Positions 22,485-34,798 of a stretch of 64,000 nucleotides of DNA are shown in pieces. The translations under genes were made by a program, and so were the position numbers. Location of the stretch: NCBI GenBank assembly GCA_029891385.1, contig CM057224.1, positions 27,731,005 to 27,795,004 of the forward strand, read 5' to 3'. Below the pieces are notes generated by a model. It was not told where the DNA came from, made no database searches, and saw only the letters and a list, made by a program, of their open reading frames with translations. The stretch is from Erythroxylum novogranatense (Eukaryota; Streptophyta; Magnoliopsida; Malpighiales; Erythroxylaceae). The first letter of the stretch is position 1. Every line of letters starts with the position of its first letter.

Positions 22485-25400
22485 AGAAGTACTATCTTAT
22501 ATAGGCTGTTTTCGAATTATGGGTCAAGTTACATGCATTTAAGTCATGGCACGACAGACAGTGACAACTGATCTCTAGTCTAGCATATAAGTCACATGCA
22601 TGAGCATGTACCAATTGTTTAAGTGGTTAGAAATAGTGAGGAAAATGATGATATGTCAGAACGTGATAAATAGAAATTGTGGATATCGAGGAATAAGAAA
22701 AAGTGTATGATTCGATTTGACAAATGAAGATTAAGTGTATTGGTATTGGTGGATATATTATGAAATACAACATCAGAGTCATATTGGGGTATATCCTTGA
22801 ATGTGGGATAGATATGAATTTATAATCTTGTGGATTTATAGAGGAAAATAGAGATAGGTTAGAATTGGCAAGATTGAAAGTGTATAAACAAAGTGGATGA
22901 AAATAAAATGTTCTATGATCTGGAAAGGCTTCAATTGGGTTTGATTATTGTGACGGGAGTTATGAATAAAGGTTTATACTCTAGAGTCAGAATGTGTTAG
23001 TAGGAAATCAGGAATGATTATACATCTCTGATTTTGACTTAATTGTGAACTACATGGGTATGATGGAATAATGAAAAGATTGAAATGTAAGACAATGATA
23101 ATGGTAGATGAAATAGTTGTCAAGGTTCAGTTGATTTGCCTATGTGACCGCACACCTGATAATGGGGGCACTATAGCAAATGAGAATATTAAGCTTTTAT
23201 GTATCATATGTGTGGAGATGATGTCGGAATTAATCGGTGAGATAGGGGATAACCGCCAGTAATAATTCTTATAGCTTAAAGTTCAATATGAGTTAGAATA
23301 AGAAGTGAAAGTGCTTATAGTGATCAATTGGGAATGAATTGAGATTGTCATATGTTAAGGACATGATCATGGATTGATCCTCACGATCGAGGACAGGTGC
23401 AAAAAGGGAGAGTATTGTAAAAAATCAAATGAGATCAAGGTTTCCTTAGCGTAAGTGACTAATTGGTGAGTTGTCCTACATCTGGCTCTCGATAAGATGT
23501 AATGAGGGGGATGTCTTGATTACATGAGTTATGGCATAAATCGATTTTCAGGGGATATTATGAATTATAGCTAAAATTGATTTCCTAAGGCATTGAGAGT
23601 GACTGACAAGAAATGTGACGACTGTTGATGATTAGGAATTCCATGAGCAGTATCGATGAAAGTAGTGAGAAATCTTCTTTCAAAGAAGAGTTTCCCTGAA
23701 TTGGATTAAGTCGATCAGATGATTGAAAAATTTAGCAATGAAAAGACAAATTGGAGATACATTTGAAATGAACGAAAAGTCATTGTGGGAGTCCTAATCC
23801 TAGCGGAGACTTAAGCGTAAGAGATAGAATCTGCTACTGGGAAGGCATGCATTATGTTAATGTAAAGAATCCGACTGTGTAATAGGATTATTGAACAGTG
23901 AGGAGACATTAGTCGAGTATTTGAGGAAAATATCAGTTCATGAATATTTTATGTAAATGTATTCGTGAAGCATAAAGTGGACATGATGAATGTGTTATCA
24001 ACCCAGTTTGTAATGATGGCAATAAATTGAAGTATGTGGAGAAACTAGTGTAAAGGAACATGTGTCAGAGTATGTTATTATGGAACTGAGAAAATCATAA
24101 AAGAATTTTTCCTCATTGGGGAAATCATATACTTAAAGAGTTATGAGAATCAATCATGGGTATAAGGAATTTTGGGTTGAAATTGTCAAAGATATTAATT
24201 CCCCGACAGTATTATATTATTGAAAAGTTGAGTGTCTCAATTGTTTTTAAATGGGATAGTAACTATGATCACTAATGGTATCTTTAATGTATTTGAAAAG
24301 TGGAGAAAGATATTTTGCATAGATGGGGAAATCTTTTATATCATGAAAGCTTCATAAAGTGAATCTTAGCTTGATCAATAAATTGTGGATGAATTAGTAT
24401 TCGAACATGGCACATTGGGAGACTTAATGACGATAGAGGTGTTGATAAAATGCAAAATTGCAAGGGACATATGTATTCGGGATTTGGAGCTATTGAGAAC
24501 TAGTTGTATGCCAGATACGTCCAGAAGTTGTTATAGATTTTTTGGTTTTAGCTATTTGACAGAAATGTTTGAGGAAAAACGTGTGAATCGTATGACTGAT
24601 AAATATAAAAAGAGACGTTTGAGAAATTTTCAACTCGAGTATTGATCATATTATTTTAATTTGAAGAGTTTGCAATATTTAACAAAGTGTCCCAGTAAAG
24701 GTTATGATGCAGTATGTTGAAATAATGTAAAGTAGTTCTATGTATATGGGGACAAGCATAACCTTAAGGGCTGCTTTGTGATTGATGATTTGAAATTTGT
24801 TGTACTGGGTATTACTTTGAAAATTTGGAGACGCTATTCATACAGAAACGTTTTTGGATATATCCATGAATATGCAAATCGATAACGGTCAAGATATTTC
24901 AGGAGTTTGAAAGAATTAAAAAGAATTAAGCAATTGAGTATTTCAAACTTAAGCTAGTGATGCAATTTAATGTATTGAATAGAAAATTCAATGGCAGAAG
25001 ATCAAATTGGGCGATAAAGTTTTTAAATATAACGTAATACCGAGTGCAATCTGTCAAGCTTTTAAGGGGCAAAAAGAAAGTATTTTTAGCTGTTGGATTT
25101 CCAAATCAGGTGTGTATGGAAAGGATTGGCAAAACTTAAATTGAGGATTTAGAAAATACGGACCTTATCGAGGAATTGAAATGAATTCAGCTTTAGAGAT
25201 AATGATATTTATGACTGGATTAAGAAGTTTGTGTATTAACCACTAAAGGAAACTGTTAGAGAAAACACAAGTAACAATCGAAGTTTTATGTTCTAGTAAG
25301 AGTACATTGAAAGAGTAATTGAAGGTTTAGAATGTGAAATCGAATGATTATAAGTGTGATAACCAATAGACTTGACTGCTGGAGATAAATGTAAAGCTGA

Positions 25401-26178
25401 TATTTTTGGAGTTCTTTGGGATTTGAGATTGATGTATAGTTTAGATTGATTGTGGGCATAACAATCGTTATATTGGTGACACCATTCGAATAGTGTATAA
25501 AGGATCTTGCAGCCAAAAAGGAGTCGTTCACCCCTCTATTAAAGTGAACAGGGCCTAAAAATAGTCGCAGGACAGGATTGATTTGAGGTAATGTTGATAA
25601 GTGAAATGAATCTGTAATAGGGGTTTAGTAATCCAAGTTAATGACGATGAGTCGAGTTGATTATTATCGAGGTTACTGGAATCTTATGAGATTAGTGTTT
25701 TAACACTAAAGAGATGTAATCTGATAAGCGATAAATGAAATACTTCGAAGTGTATCACCTCGGCTAAAATGCACATAGAAGAAGTTAAAGGTGTAAATGG
25801 GGAAGCTAAATTCGTTATAAAGTGGCCTCTATGTGACTGTGGTGTGAATGGAACTATGGATTGGTAAGTTAGTCTAAAACCAAAAAGATTATTCGGATTC
25901 ACAAAGTGTTACATTGACAAGATTAGGAAATATTGTTATGATCGTATGTATGTGTTATTGATACCGAAAGTGAAGAATTGCGAGTAATCATGAGGAAACA
26001 GTTAAGACAGTGTAGAGTTTAAGAAAGGAAAAAGGGGTGATTGATTGTATTGATTTCAGTGAATTGGCAGAAATTAGTCCTGTATTGAAATAAGTGGGAA
26101 ACAGAAAATAATGAACGAAACAATTCCCCTATCTTCCTGAGCAATCATATATGAAATTTAGAGGACGAAATTTTTGTT

Positions 26179-26191
26179 AGGAGGGGAGAAT
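26179..26191 (+). promoter_or_regulatory. Polypurine tract of gypsy-type element
   Basis: AGGAGGGGAGAAT directly precedes the 3' LTR start TGTAACA at 26192. Confidence 0.88.
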
Positions 26192-27615
26192 TGTAACATC
26201 CCATCCCTGATAGGAAGGTTATATGGATAAATAAGGGACAGGCTAGTGGGTCACATTGCATACTCTAATTTTAGAGGACTGAGACATTTTGCACATGCAC
26301 ATATAGGTTCATGCATTCATGACAATTCCCGGCATTTATTGTGAATATGATGTGTTCTGTGATTTCTGAAATAAATGTGCTTCAGAATTGGAATTGGAAC
26401 AGTTTTAGAGTGATTGTCACTTGGTAGTGACCCTTAAAAATTTTTCTGGAAAATTTGGGAGAAAATGTCCGGATCGAAAATTTTCCGAGTGACGGACTGA
26501 TTGATTGTATAGTACTGAAATAACTTTCCAATGACCATGGAAAGTTAGATATATGATTTTAGAAATTAAAATGTCGAGCCTTTGAAATTTGGAGACGAAT
26601 TGGACTGGAAATGAAATTGAAAAGAGAAAGAGATTTAAATGTATTATGAGGAAAATGACATGTGGCATGTTTTTATTGATAAAGGTTTATGTGATTAACA
26701 TTAGTGCCCTAAGTCTTTGGCCTTTCCCCTTTGAAGGTTACTAAAACCTCTTTGGCAGCAAATCACCTTCTCCTTCACCTAGGGCATGCTTCTTCTCCTT
26801 CGATTGATTCTCGTTCTCTTCTTCCTCTTTGTGTGATTTCTTGCTTGCTTCTCCTTGTTGTTAAGACAACCCTAGACCTTGGAGAAAAGGTGAGTTGTGT
26901 GAGGAGAAGAGATTATTGTGGGTGTTAGAGAAAGATGAAAAGGTTAGAGAAATTTTCGAAGGTTTGCGAAGGAGAGCTTGTTTTGGTAAGTAAATTGGTT
27001 ATATGTTGTTTATTAGTGAGTTTGATGCATTTATTGTGTTTAATGTGAAAGTTTGAGGTAGTTGATAGGGAGTTATGGTTGTTTTAGAGAGAAAAATGTG
27101 AGAAATTTAGTTAGAGAAGACGACCTGCGATCCGAACGTCGCGACGAGGGGATTATTGGACGTCGAGAAGAGCGTGCCGCGACGTACGTAGACGCCGCGA
27201 TGAGCGTACGCCGCGACAAGCGGTTCGTCGCGTCGAGCGGTATGTCGCGACGAGTGGGAAGTTGGACGTCGCGACGAGCTGCTGTGTAACATCCCGTTAC
27301 CGATGTGATGGGCATATTGGTAATTTGGATTAGGTGTATATACATTTTGAATTGCACACGCATTTTGCCTCTATATTTATTGATCAATGCTTATTGTTGC
27401 ACAAGCATCTGTATGTACATACATGTATGACATATTCTCGGTATAATTGTGTAAATTGAAAATTTTGTGATTTTTGTGTAGATTGTGATTTAAATATTGA
27501 ATTGGAGTGAAAAATGAATTCTAGGGGTTTGAAAAATGGAATTGGAGTGTATGATCATGTGTTTTATATTTTTGAGAATTTTTAGGAATTTTTTTCTGGA
27601 ATTTTTGGAGTAATA

Positions 27616-27951
27616 GGTCCGGACTGGAAAAATTGACCTAATGGCTGATAAATTGGATTCTGGTTCCGAGATTGATTGGCAAATGGCACGGGAAAATTAG
27701 AGTTATGATTTTAGGAGTTATTGTTTAGAGCCATTGCAAAATTGGGAGAAAATTAGAATAAGAATTAAATTTTTAGACCCTAAGGTCCGGACTGGAAAAA
27801 TTGACCTAATGGCTGATAAATTAGATTCTGGTTCCGAGATTGATTGGCAAATGGCACGGGAAAATTAGAGTTATGATTTTAGGAGTTATTGTTTAGAGCC
27901 ATTGCAAAATTGGGAGAAAATTAGAATAAGAATTGAATTTTTAGACCCTAA
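27616..27951 (+). repeat. 168-bp tandem duplication
   Basis: Two nearly identical units start at 27616 and 27784 (GGTCCGGACTGGAAAAATTG). The near identity implies a recent event within this solo LTR; other family members have one copy. Confidence 0.9.
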
Positions 27952-28561
27952 GAAGTGGGCATGTGGCAAGTAAATTGCCAAACATGCCTTAGCCTTTAAA
28001 TTCCTTGGTTTAAAACCCTACTCTTTTGAATTTTGCTTCCACGACACTCTCTCCCCTTTTGAAAAAAAATTTGATCTTCTTTTTCTTCTTCTTCGTGGAT
28101 CTCCTCTTTGTTTGATTTCTTTCATTTCTTTCTCACTAAATTGCTCCCTTCTTCATCCATAACCTATCCTCAAGCATGGTGTTGGAGAAGATAATGTTGG
28201 GTGTTGGGTTGAGAGAAACAGTGGGTGTTGTTAGAGTTTGAAGGTTGGAGTATCTTGGAGATTTTTGAAGGTTTGAAGGTTTAAATCAATTAAGTTCTTG
28301 TTCTTTTAAGTATAGATAGTTTGGTTTGATGATTGATTTAAGTATATGATTGTTGAAATGTGTATGGGTTTCGGATGATAAGAATTTTTGAGTTTATCTT
28401 GTTTTGCTTTGGGTAATTGAGAGATCATGGTTATTTGATGGAATTGAGTTTAGGGGTTAGTAGCTTTGAGTGTTTTAAGTGTTTTAGAGTGTATTGAACT
28501 GAGTTTGATTGATTAAAATTTGACAGAAGGAGAAAATCTGGGTTCAGGCGTGTTTATGGGT

Positions 28562-28782
28562 TTGCACACCGCGACGTGTTCATCGCACGTCGTGGCGAGC
28601 AATTCCCCTTTCGCACGCCGCGAAAAGTGGAGACGCACGCCACGACGAGCATTCTGCCTTCGCACGCCGCGACGAGCAAAGACGCACGTCGCGATGAGCG
28701 TAGAAGAACGCGTCATGAGCGTCTTGAAATGATCTGCCATGACGCATGCGAGGCATCTCGCCGCAGCGAGGACGCCCATTTT
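28562..28782 (+). repeat. CpG-rich island in nested solo LTR
   Basis: CGCACGCCGCGACGAGC-like units recur about every 25-35 bp. Codons in all frames are open over 70-88 residues because of composition only. Confidence 0.8.
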
Positions 28783-30375
28783 CCGAAGGTGATTTGTTTC
28801 TTCAAATTGTTGATTTTTTAGGTTTAATTCCTAATGAATTGGTTCTTGATTGATTGCAAGTTAGAGACTAAGAATTGCAAATTTATAAGAATGGAATTTC
28901 TGAATCAATTTCGAAAATTCGCGATTTTGGATGGCTTTTGAGTAGGGAATTTGATTTCGATATATAGATAGTTTCCATGTTTTGGAGTTTAACTTTTGGA
29001 GCATTGAACTTAGTCAACTGACTTATGAGAGTTATGAATTTCTATCTTTTAGAGAAAAAGAGTTAAATTGGGAAGATTCGGGTTCAGTGTCAGGAATGTC
29101 GTAAACATGTATTGTACGCAATTAAATCGTTGCATGTGCACTATTGATTATTGTAATTTATGCATTTAGTAATATTTGTGTATTTTGATTGTTATAGAGG
29201 CTCTAGTGGAGCGTCGATCCTCCGACGTGGCTGAAACTTCCTGACATTAGCTCGGAAGTTTAGAGGTGAGTAACCTAGTTGGTTCCTCAATCTTTATGTG
29301 TTCAAATTATGTGCTTATGCCATGCGGAGTTAATGGAGGGTTTATGTGTTTGAATGTGATTGGTTTCGGACCCTAGATGTCCGAAGTATCGGTAACTTGT
29401 TATTGAAATGTTATGTGTAGCAATTGTAACTAATTGGTCCTAATATGAATTGAGACCTATGCATTTCACGCATAAAGACATGATCAGATAATGACAGTTG
29501 TGACCGGAGCAGCCAACGTATTTCAGAGTTTAAAGCTCAACGCAATAGGTCATTCAAGCCCAACGTATTTCAGAGCCACAGGCTCACCGTTAATGTGCCC
29601 GTCACTGGGACAGTTCAGGCGCACGGTCACAACACAGTAATAAAATGGAAAGTGTCACATGAGCATTACATATACAAATGATTGAATGTGAACTGTGTGA
29701 AAGGCGAAATGCCTTATATGGTGAAATGATGATGCATGTGATATTTCCTAATATGTTATTGTGCGATATTATGTGAAATTTTGTGAACAGTTTGTATATG
29801 CATGAGTTGGGTGAACCATCGATGATGGTTTCTCGCTGAGTTTGCAAACTCACCCAACATTGTAAATATTTTTCAGGACAACGTTAGTAGACTCCTAGCT
29901 CCAAAGAGAGAGAGACTTTTCCTGCCTTGTAGAGCGTGTTGGCAAGAGAAGTATGGCTCAAAGGTTGGTCAGCTGGGACCTTTTGGAGATTGCCTAGTTT
30001 GGAAATTGTTTAGGTTTCTTATGGATTTGTGCAGACAGTATTCATGACAAAATTGTGTATCTATGGTTTCTGAGTTATGAAATGAGAAAGAATGTTTTGG
30101 TTTCAAAGTTTTAGTGATTATTATTGTTTTAATGCTTTCATTTGGATGCCATGTGGAGTTTAGTTGGGTTCGTTCGTAGTGCACCCTTATCATGGGTTAT
30201 GTATCGGAACGGCCCAAGGGCGTCCCGGTGTGTACCTACGGTGAGGAGGGCTACCTACATGTGGACGCCTTGTGGCGTTTTTCACGCTTGCCAATGAAGC
30301 GACCCTTGACTCTCGCCGCGGCGAGCCCCATTTTTCTGAACTGATCGATTTTAGTTTTTGGGGCATAACTAATGG

Positions 30376-33300
30376 TGTTAGACCCCGATCTTTGGTGAAA
30401 ATTTGAATTATGAAAATGAAATTTAAGGAGTGCTTTTTGTATGTCTTGTATAAGAGATGTCTTAAAATTTAAAGAATATTGAGAAGAAAAGAAATGATCT
30501 GATTTTGATATCTTTGGGGTTTCGAGTGAATTGGTATGGTTTATGAAATTAAGTGGATGAGTTGTCTGAAATTAAGTTAAAAATCGAGAAATAATGAGAA
30601 AAAGTGTGAAAATATGAAAAATTGTGAAATAGTTGACTTTTGATTTAGGCATAATTTGAGAAAATGGTCTTCTGGAAACTTGTAGAGTACGTTAAGAGCT
30701 TTCTGTAGCCATAAGGTTTGCAATTTTTCGATATCGGGAGTGGAAGTTATGATCAGTCAAAGTTTATGTTTGAAATGTTTGACTTTTATTATGGTTAAAA
30801 CTTTGACGGAGAAATTAACCTAGTTAGAGGTTAATTGAGCTTTGATGTTCTTCATGAAAATTGAAGGGTTTGTTTTGATCTTTCTTTCGATATAAAGTAT
30901 GCAATTTTTTTGATCTCGGAATAATAAGTTATGATTTTTACAAGTTTATATTGTGATTTTAGCATGATTATTAGAGGACAGAACCTTTGACCGGAAAATG
31001 GACTCCCTTAGGAGTCGAATTAATTTTTGAGTTCTGCATGGAAATTATAGAGCATTCTTTAAGCTTTCCATAGAGACTAAGTTTGTCAAAATTGGAGTTC
31101 GGGAGTAAGAGTTATGAATTTTGGAAGTTTCGAATTTTTATGTGAAAAAAGAAAAGAAAATGAAGTATCGATCGCTAGGCGACGCGCGCCTAGCGATGGC
31201 GAGCGTTCAGCTCGCATCGTTAGGGCGATGCGTCGCCAGGGCGAGCGAGCGCTCGCCTCGCCCAAAACGCGGGCGTTCCACCCTCGCACGACGTCGTTTT
31301 CCTTTGCGTGGTGCGACGTCGTTTTGATTCTTTTGGTTATTTCCTTTCACAAATCCGACCTTTGTTCACTATTTTGCTCATATCTTTTCCGTCCGATATC
31401 CGATTGAGTTGATTTTTGCGGCGTTGGATTCCTAAGACAATTATCTACATCCTCATGGAAAATTATGAATTTTTTAGATTAAATTATTGGTGATTAATTT
31501 AATCGAAGTGAGTCGGGAAATTTTCCGAACACAGTTCAGTATTTTGAGAAATTCGGGATCTGTAGAGATTCGATTGAAGTGATTCTTAAGGAGAAATAAA
31601 TATAAGACAAGGGGCCACAAATCATATGAAGAAATGAAATGTCAATTTTGCCCCTAAGACCTTCGAATTATGAATAGAAGTTCAGATTAGGGTGTAATTT
31701 TTGGATTAGGAACACCTGAGAGTATTTTGAGCATAACTTTTGATCTGGGAATCGAAATGAGGTGATTCTTGTTTTGAATTAAACTAGAGACATAAGGCTA
31801 CAATTGGTATGAAGACATCAAATGTCAATTCTGGGATTAAGAATGCAAATTTCTGGAAGGAAATAATCGTACATGGAAAATGTGTTAGAATATGGATATA
31901 CCCGAACTGTTTTGCGCATAACTTTTGGTGTAGTGATCTGAATTGAGCGCGGTCAGTGGCGTTGGATTCGTATGGTTGAGAGGAACATTTCTCTAGAAGG
32001 AAGTTTTGACAAATTCCTTCAACTTAATAGTTCGAATCAGATCCGACATTAATCATGGCATAAAGTAAAGTGTAAGGACATTTTGGTCTTTTTAGTCATT
32101 ATTTAATGACATGGCTTAAAAATGAAAGAGATTGCCGTTTTTTTTAAGGAGATTCACGAGTGTTCTAGAGAAAAGAAGAAGAAAGGAAAGAAAAGAAGAA
32201 GAGAAGAGAAAGAAGAAGTTTCGTATATGGAGAAAATGCTAGATTTCGATTTTCAAGGGTATTCAAGCAAGAGTTTTGAGTAACTTCCAAGGGAAAAAGG
32301 GGAAGGAGGTCAAAGCTTTCAAATGGAACCAAGAAATTTCGAAAATGAAAGAGAAAGAGGTAAGAGAAAATTTTCAACTTTGAGTTTTTGATGAATTTTT
32401 GGTTTAGAAACATGGAAAAGGACTTGGGTTTGTGATTTATGAAATTGATTTTGATATATATGCTTTAGTTTGTGTTTAAATTTGGATGAAAATTTCATTA
32501 AGGTTTAGGCTTAATTTTGTGATTAAGAATTTTGTGAAATTTTGGTGTAGAATTATAGATAATGATATGGGTTTGTAGAATATGAAGTTAATTTTGAAGA
32601 AATTGTATTTTATGGTATTGAATTTGGATAAATTGGTTTAGGCCAATTTTAAGATTTGGGGATTTTTGAAATTGAGGATTTAGATATTTTAGAATTGGTG
32701 TGAATTGATGAATTATGACATTAATTTTGAAAATTAAGTTATTTATGAGATTGAATTTGAGTGTATTGGTTTAGGTCAAATTTTGAAATTGGGGATTTTA
32801 GAAATTCTGGTTTTAGAAAGCTTGGAAATATGATGATTTTGAATTTCCGATAGTTAATTTTGAGAATTATGCAAATTATGATGTGAAATTTGAATGATTA
32901 TGGCTTAGGTCAATTTTAATTGAAAGAAGGAAAGAAGCAAGGATCAAATTGGAGCTAGGATCAAGTTTCTGGCAATATTTCGAGGTGGGTAGCATATTTA
33001 TATTTTGATCTGTAAGCTCAATATGAATTTTCGAAAATTAAAGAAAGCAAAAATGTGAATTTTTGATAAATTATTGTTTTTATAAATGTTTGAAATTATG
33101 ATCTCAGAATGTTTTCTGAAAAATTATTATAAGCTTAAATTCATTGTTTTAAATGATTTGATAAATTGATAGAAATTTCTGAAAGTGCATTTGTTGTGTA
33201 TGCATTGACAAACTATGCAAGATGTTGCATTGATTGATTGAATAAATTGAATTGTATGAAGTATTTGAATTGTGAGTTTGTTTGTGTTCGATGAAAAGCA

Positions 33301-34798
33301 AGATTTTTGAAAAGTGTCTTCGGGCAATTTGAAAGTTTCAATATTGAATTATATGTTATGTGGGTTTGGTCAGGTGCCTTTGGTGAGTCAGTGCACTGTC
33401 TCTATTCGTATAGCCTTCTCCCGGCTGCCCGTTAGTAGCACGGAGCTCCGATTTCGGACTCCCTTCACGGCTACACTGGACCGCTTTGTGGGAAAGTGTA
33501 GTACGTTCGCTCACTTTGCCGGGACCGACCGCTACGGGATTATGCGAGACGTTCTGTTGGACCGAACTGCACCATTCGGTATGTTATGTGTTTTGATTTG
33601 TTCTGTGTGCTGCATTCATGTTTAAACAAAATTGAGCAAGAAAAAAAAGTGACTTTTGTTATGAAAAGCTCGAAAGAAAATTAAAAGGTTTGAGAAAACC
33701 GTTTTGAAAAGTTACAAAGTTGAAAAATTAGCCCTTTTGGCAAAAAGTTTATGAAAGAAATGATTTCTGCTTATTTGTCATTTTATAAATGTGTTATCCA
33801 CGAGCTTCCGAGCTCACCCCCCTTCATCCCCATCTCCAGGTTTAGAGCAGGAGATCGGATGAAAGAATGTGAAGACATTTGGTTCGTTTTTGCACCGTTT
33901 GCATTGTATTATGAATTGAGATTTGGTAAATGGCTTGAATTGCCGTTAAGTGATTATGATGTATTTCAGAATGTATGAAGATTATGAATGAATGTATGAG
34001 AGTATGAAATTGTATATGGAATTGTGTATAAGTTTGGAAATGAGATTGAACTATGAGAATAGTAGATTGAATTACAATTATGAGAATGTTTTAGAATTAG
34101 GATTGCGTTTGTTTCTGCTGAGATTCCGGACGGAGGGTCCGATTGATTTTGATGATTGTATGATTGATTGAGCATTTAGAAGTGTGTTTTTCGATACTTT
34201 GCAGGTTTGGGTTAGAATAAATGCAGTCGTTATGCTGCCGAATTTTTTGATAAAATTGGGATAAAAATGGATTTTGGGACTTGTACGGATATATAAGAAT
34301 ATGAGCAAGTTTTGAGATTTGCATGAGAATGAATTTCCAAGAGTGGAAATTGTTTGTTTGATTTGAATGAGATTGCCTAAAGATGTAATAAATGACTATG
34401 AGAAAAAAATTTTATACCGGATCTCGGATATGTCTTAGTCTAGATTTCCAACGCGATGCTTCCTTTAGATAATTTATGCACGGATGTCGGACATTTGTTA
34501 AGTATCGATTTAACCCGTTTTGCTTGGTATTTCAGATATCATTTCGCTTCGAAATCTGTTCGTTTGGTTCGATTAGTTATTGCTTCCGCTTTCATTTGCT
34601 TCCGTTTTGATTCTGTATTCGATTCGCATTTGCTTTGCTTCCGCTTGCTTTGTGATTTGAGTTCGTTTTGCTATTGGCTTCCGCTATTTGTTTCCGATTC
34701 AAAATTTCGATGCGAAATTTCTGTTTTCATTCGCTTTCGTTTCCTTCGTTCGTTTTGCTTTTCCGGTTGGGATCCGGTTCCCGGATCGGGTCCCAACA
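30376..34798 (+). mobile_element. Solo LTR, 4423 bp, TGTTRGACCCC family, sense orientation
   Basis: It starts TGTTAGACCCCGATC and ends GGATCGGGTCCCAACA, with target duplication AATGG (30371-30375 and 34799-34803). Reading on the plus strand gives the family's own order: degenerate CATAACTT repeats (30640-31130), CG island (31158-31328), CATAACT modules (31376-32000), purine-rich leader, donor-like GAG|GTAAGAG (32360), short exon-like block ending CGAG|GTGGGTAGC (32985), acceptor-like CATCTCCAG (33839), GC-richer structured region (33420-33580), GAAGCGAA-type tract and dyad terminus. Confidence 0.92.
31158..31328 (+). repeat. CpG-rich island in sense-orientation solo LTR
   Basis: GGCGACGCGCGCCTAGCGATG-type units with GCGATGCGTCGC palindromes end in an ACGACGTCGTTTT repeat pair. 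It corresponds to islands 18489-18690, 57668-57845 and 63440-63605 on the minus strand. Confidence 0.85.

Larger units (their letters stand above)
22467..26191 (+). mobile_element. Internal region of gypsy-type element, non-coding
   Basis: 3725 bp between the LTRs, starting with PBS TGGTATCAGAG. The longest ORFs are under 90 codons and none shows zinc-knuckle, protease, YVDD or HHCC motifs. The final 60 bp (GGACGAAATTTTTG, then AGGAGGGGAGAAT) are the standard gypsy 3' end. Either pol has decayed beyond recognition or the element was non-autonomous. Confidence 0.8.
27285..30259 (+). mobile_element. Solo LTR, about 2.98 kb, TGTAACATCCCG subfamily
   Basis: It starts TGTAACATCCCGTTACCG and ends near GGAGGGCTACCTACA. 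The ends match the solo LTR at 48777-51398 (same CCTAGCTCCA, GGTCAGCTGGG and CATCCCGGTG blocks). The interrupted island sequence continues at 30260 (TGTGGACGCC). No clean 5-bp duplication is seen (TGCTG against TGTGG), so the right boundary may be off by a few bases. Its own CG island is at 28562-28782 and its exon-like block at 29198-29265. Confidence 0.8.

Noticed and set aside
28513..28821. Overlapping 70-88-codon ORFs on both strands
   Set aside because: CpG-rich island composition depletes stop codons in all frames. Arg/Thr-rich products are typical artefacts.
33314..33625. 103-codon ORF in solo LTR, with similar minus-strand ORFs near 15942-16166 and 61096-61463
   Set aside because: The shared region is a GC-richer structured part of the LTR. 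Reading frames differ between copies and are interrupted, so coding is not supported.
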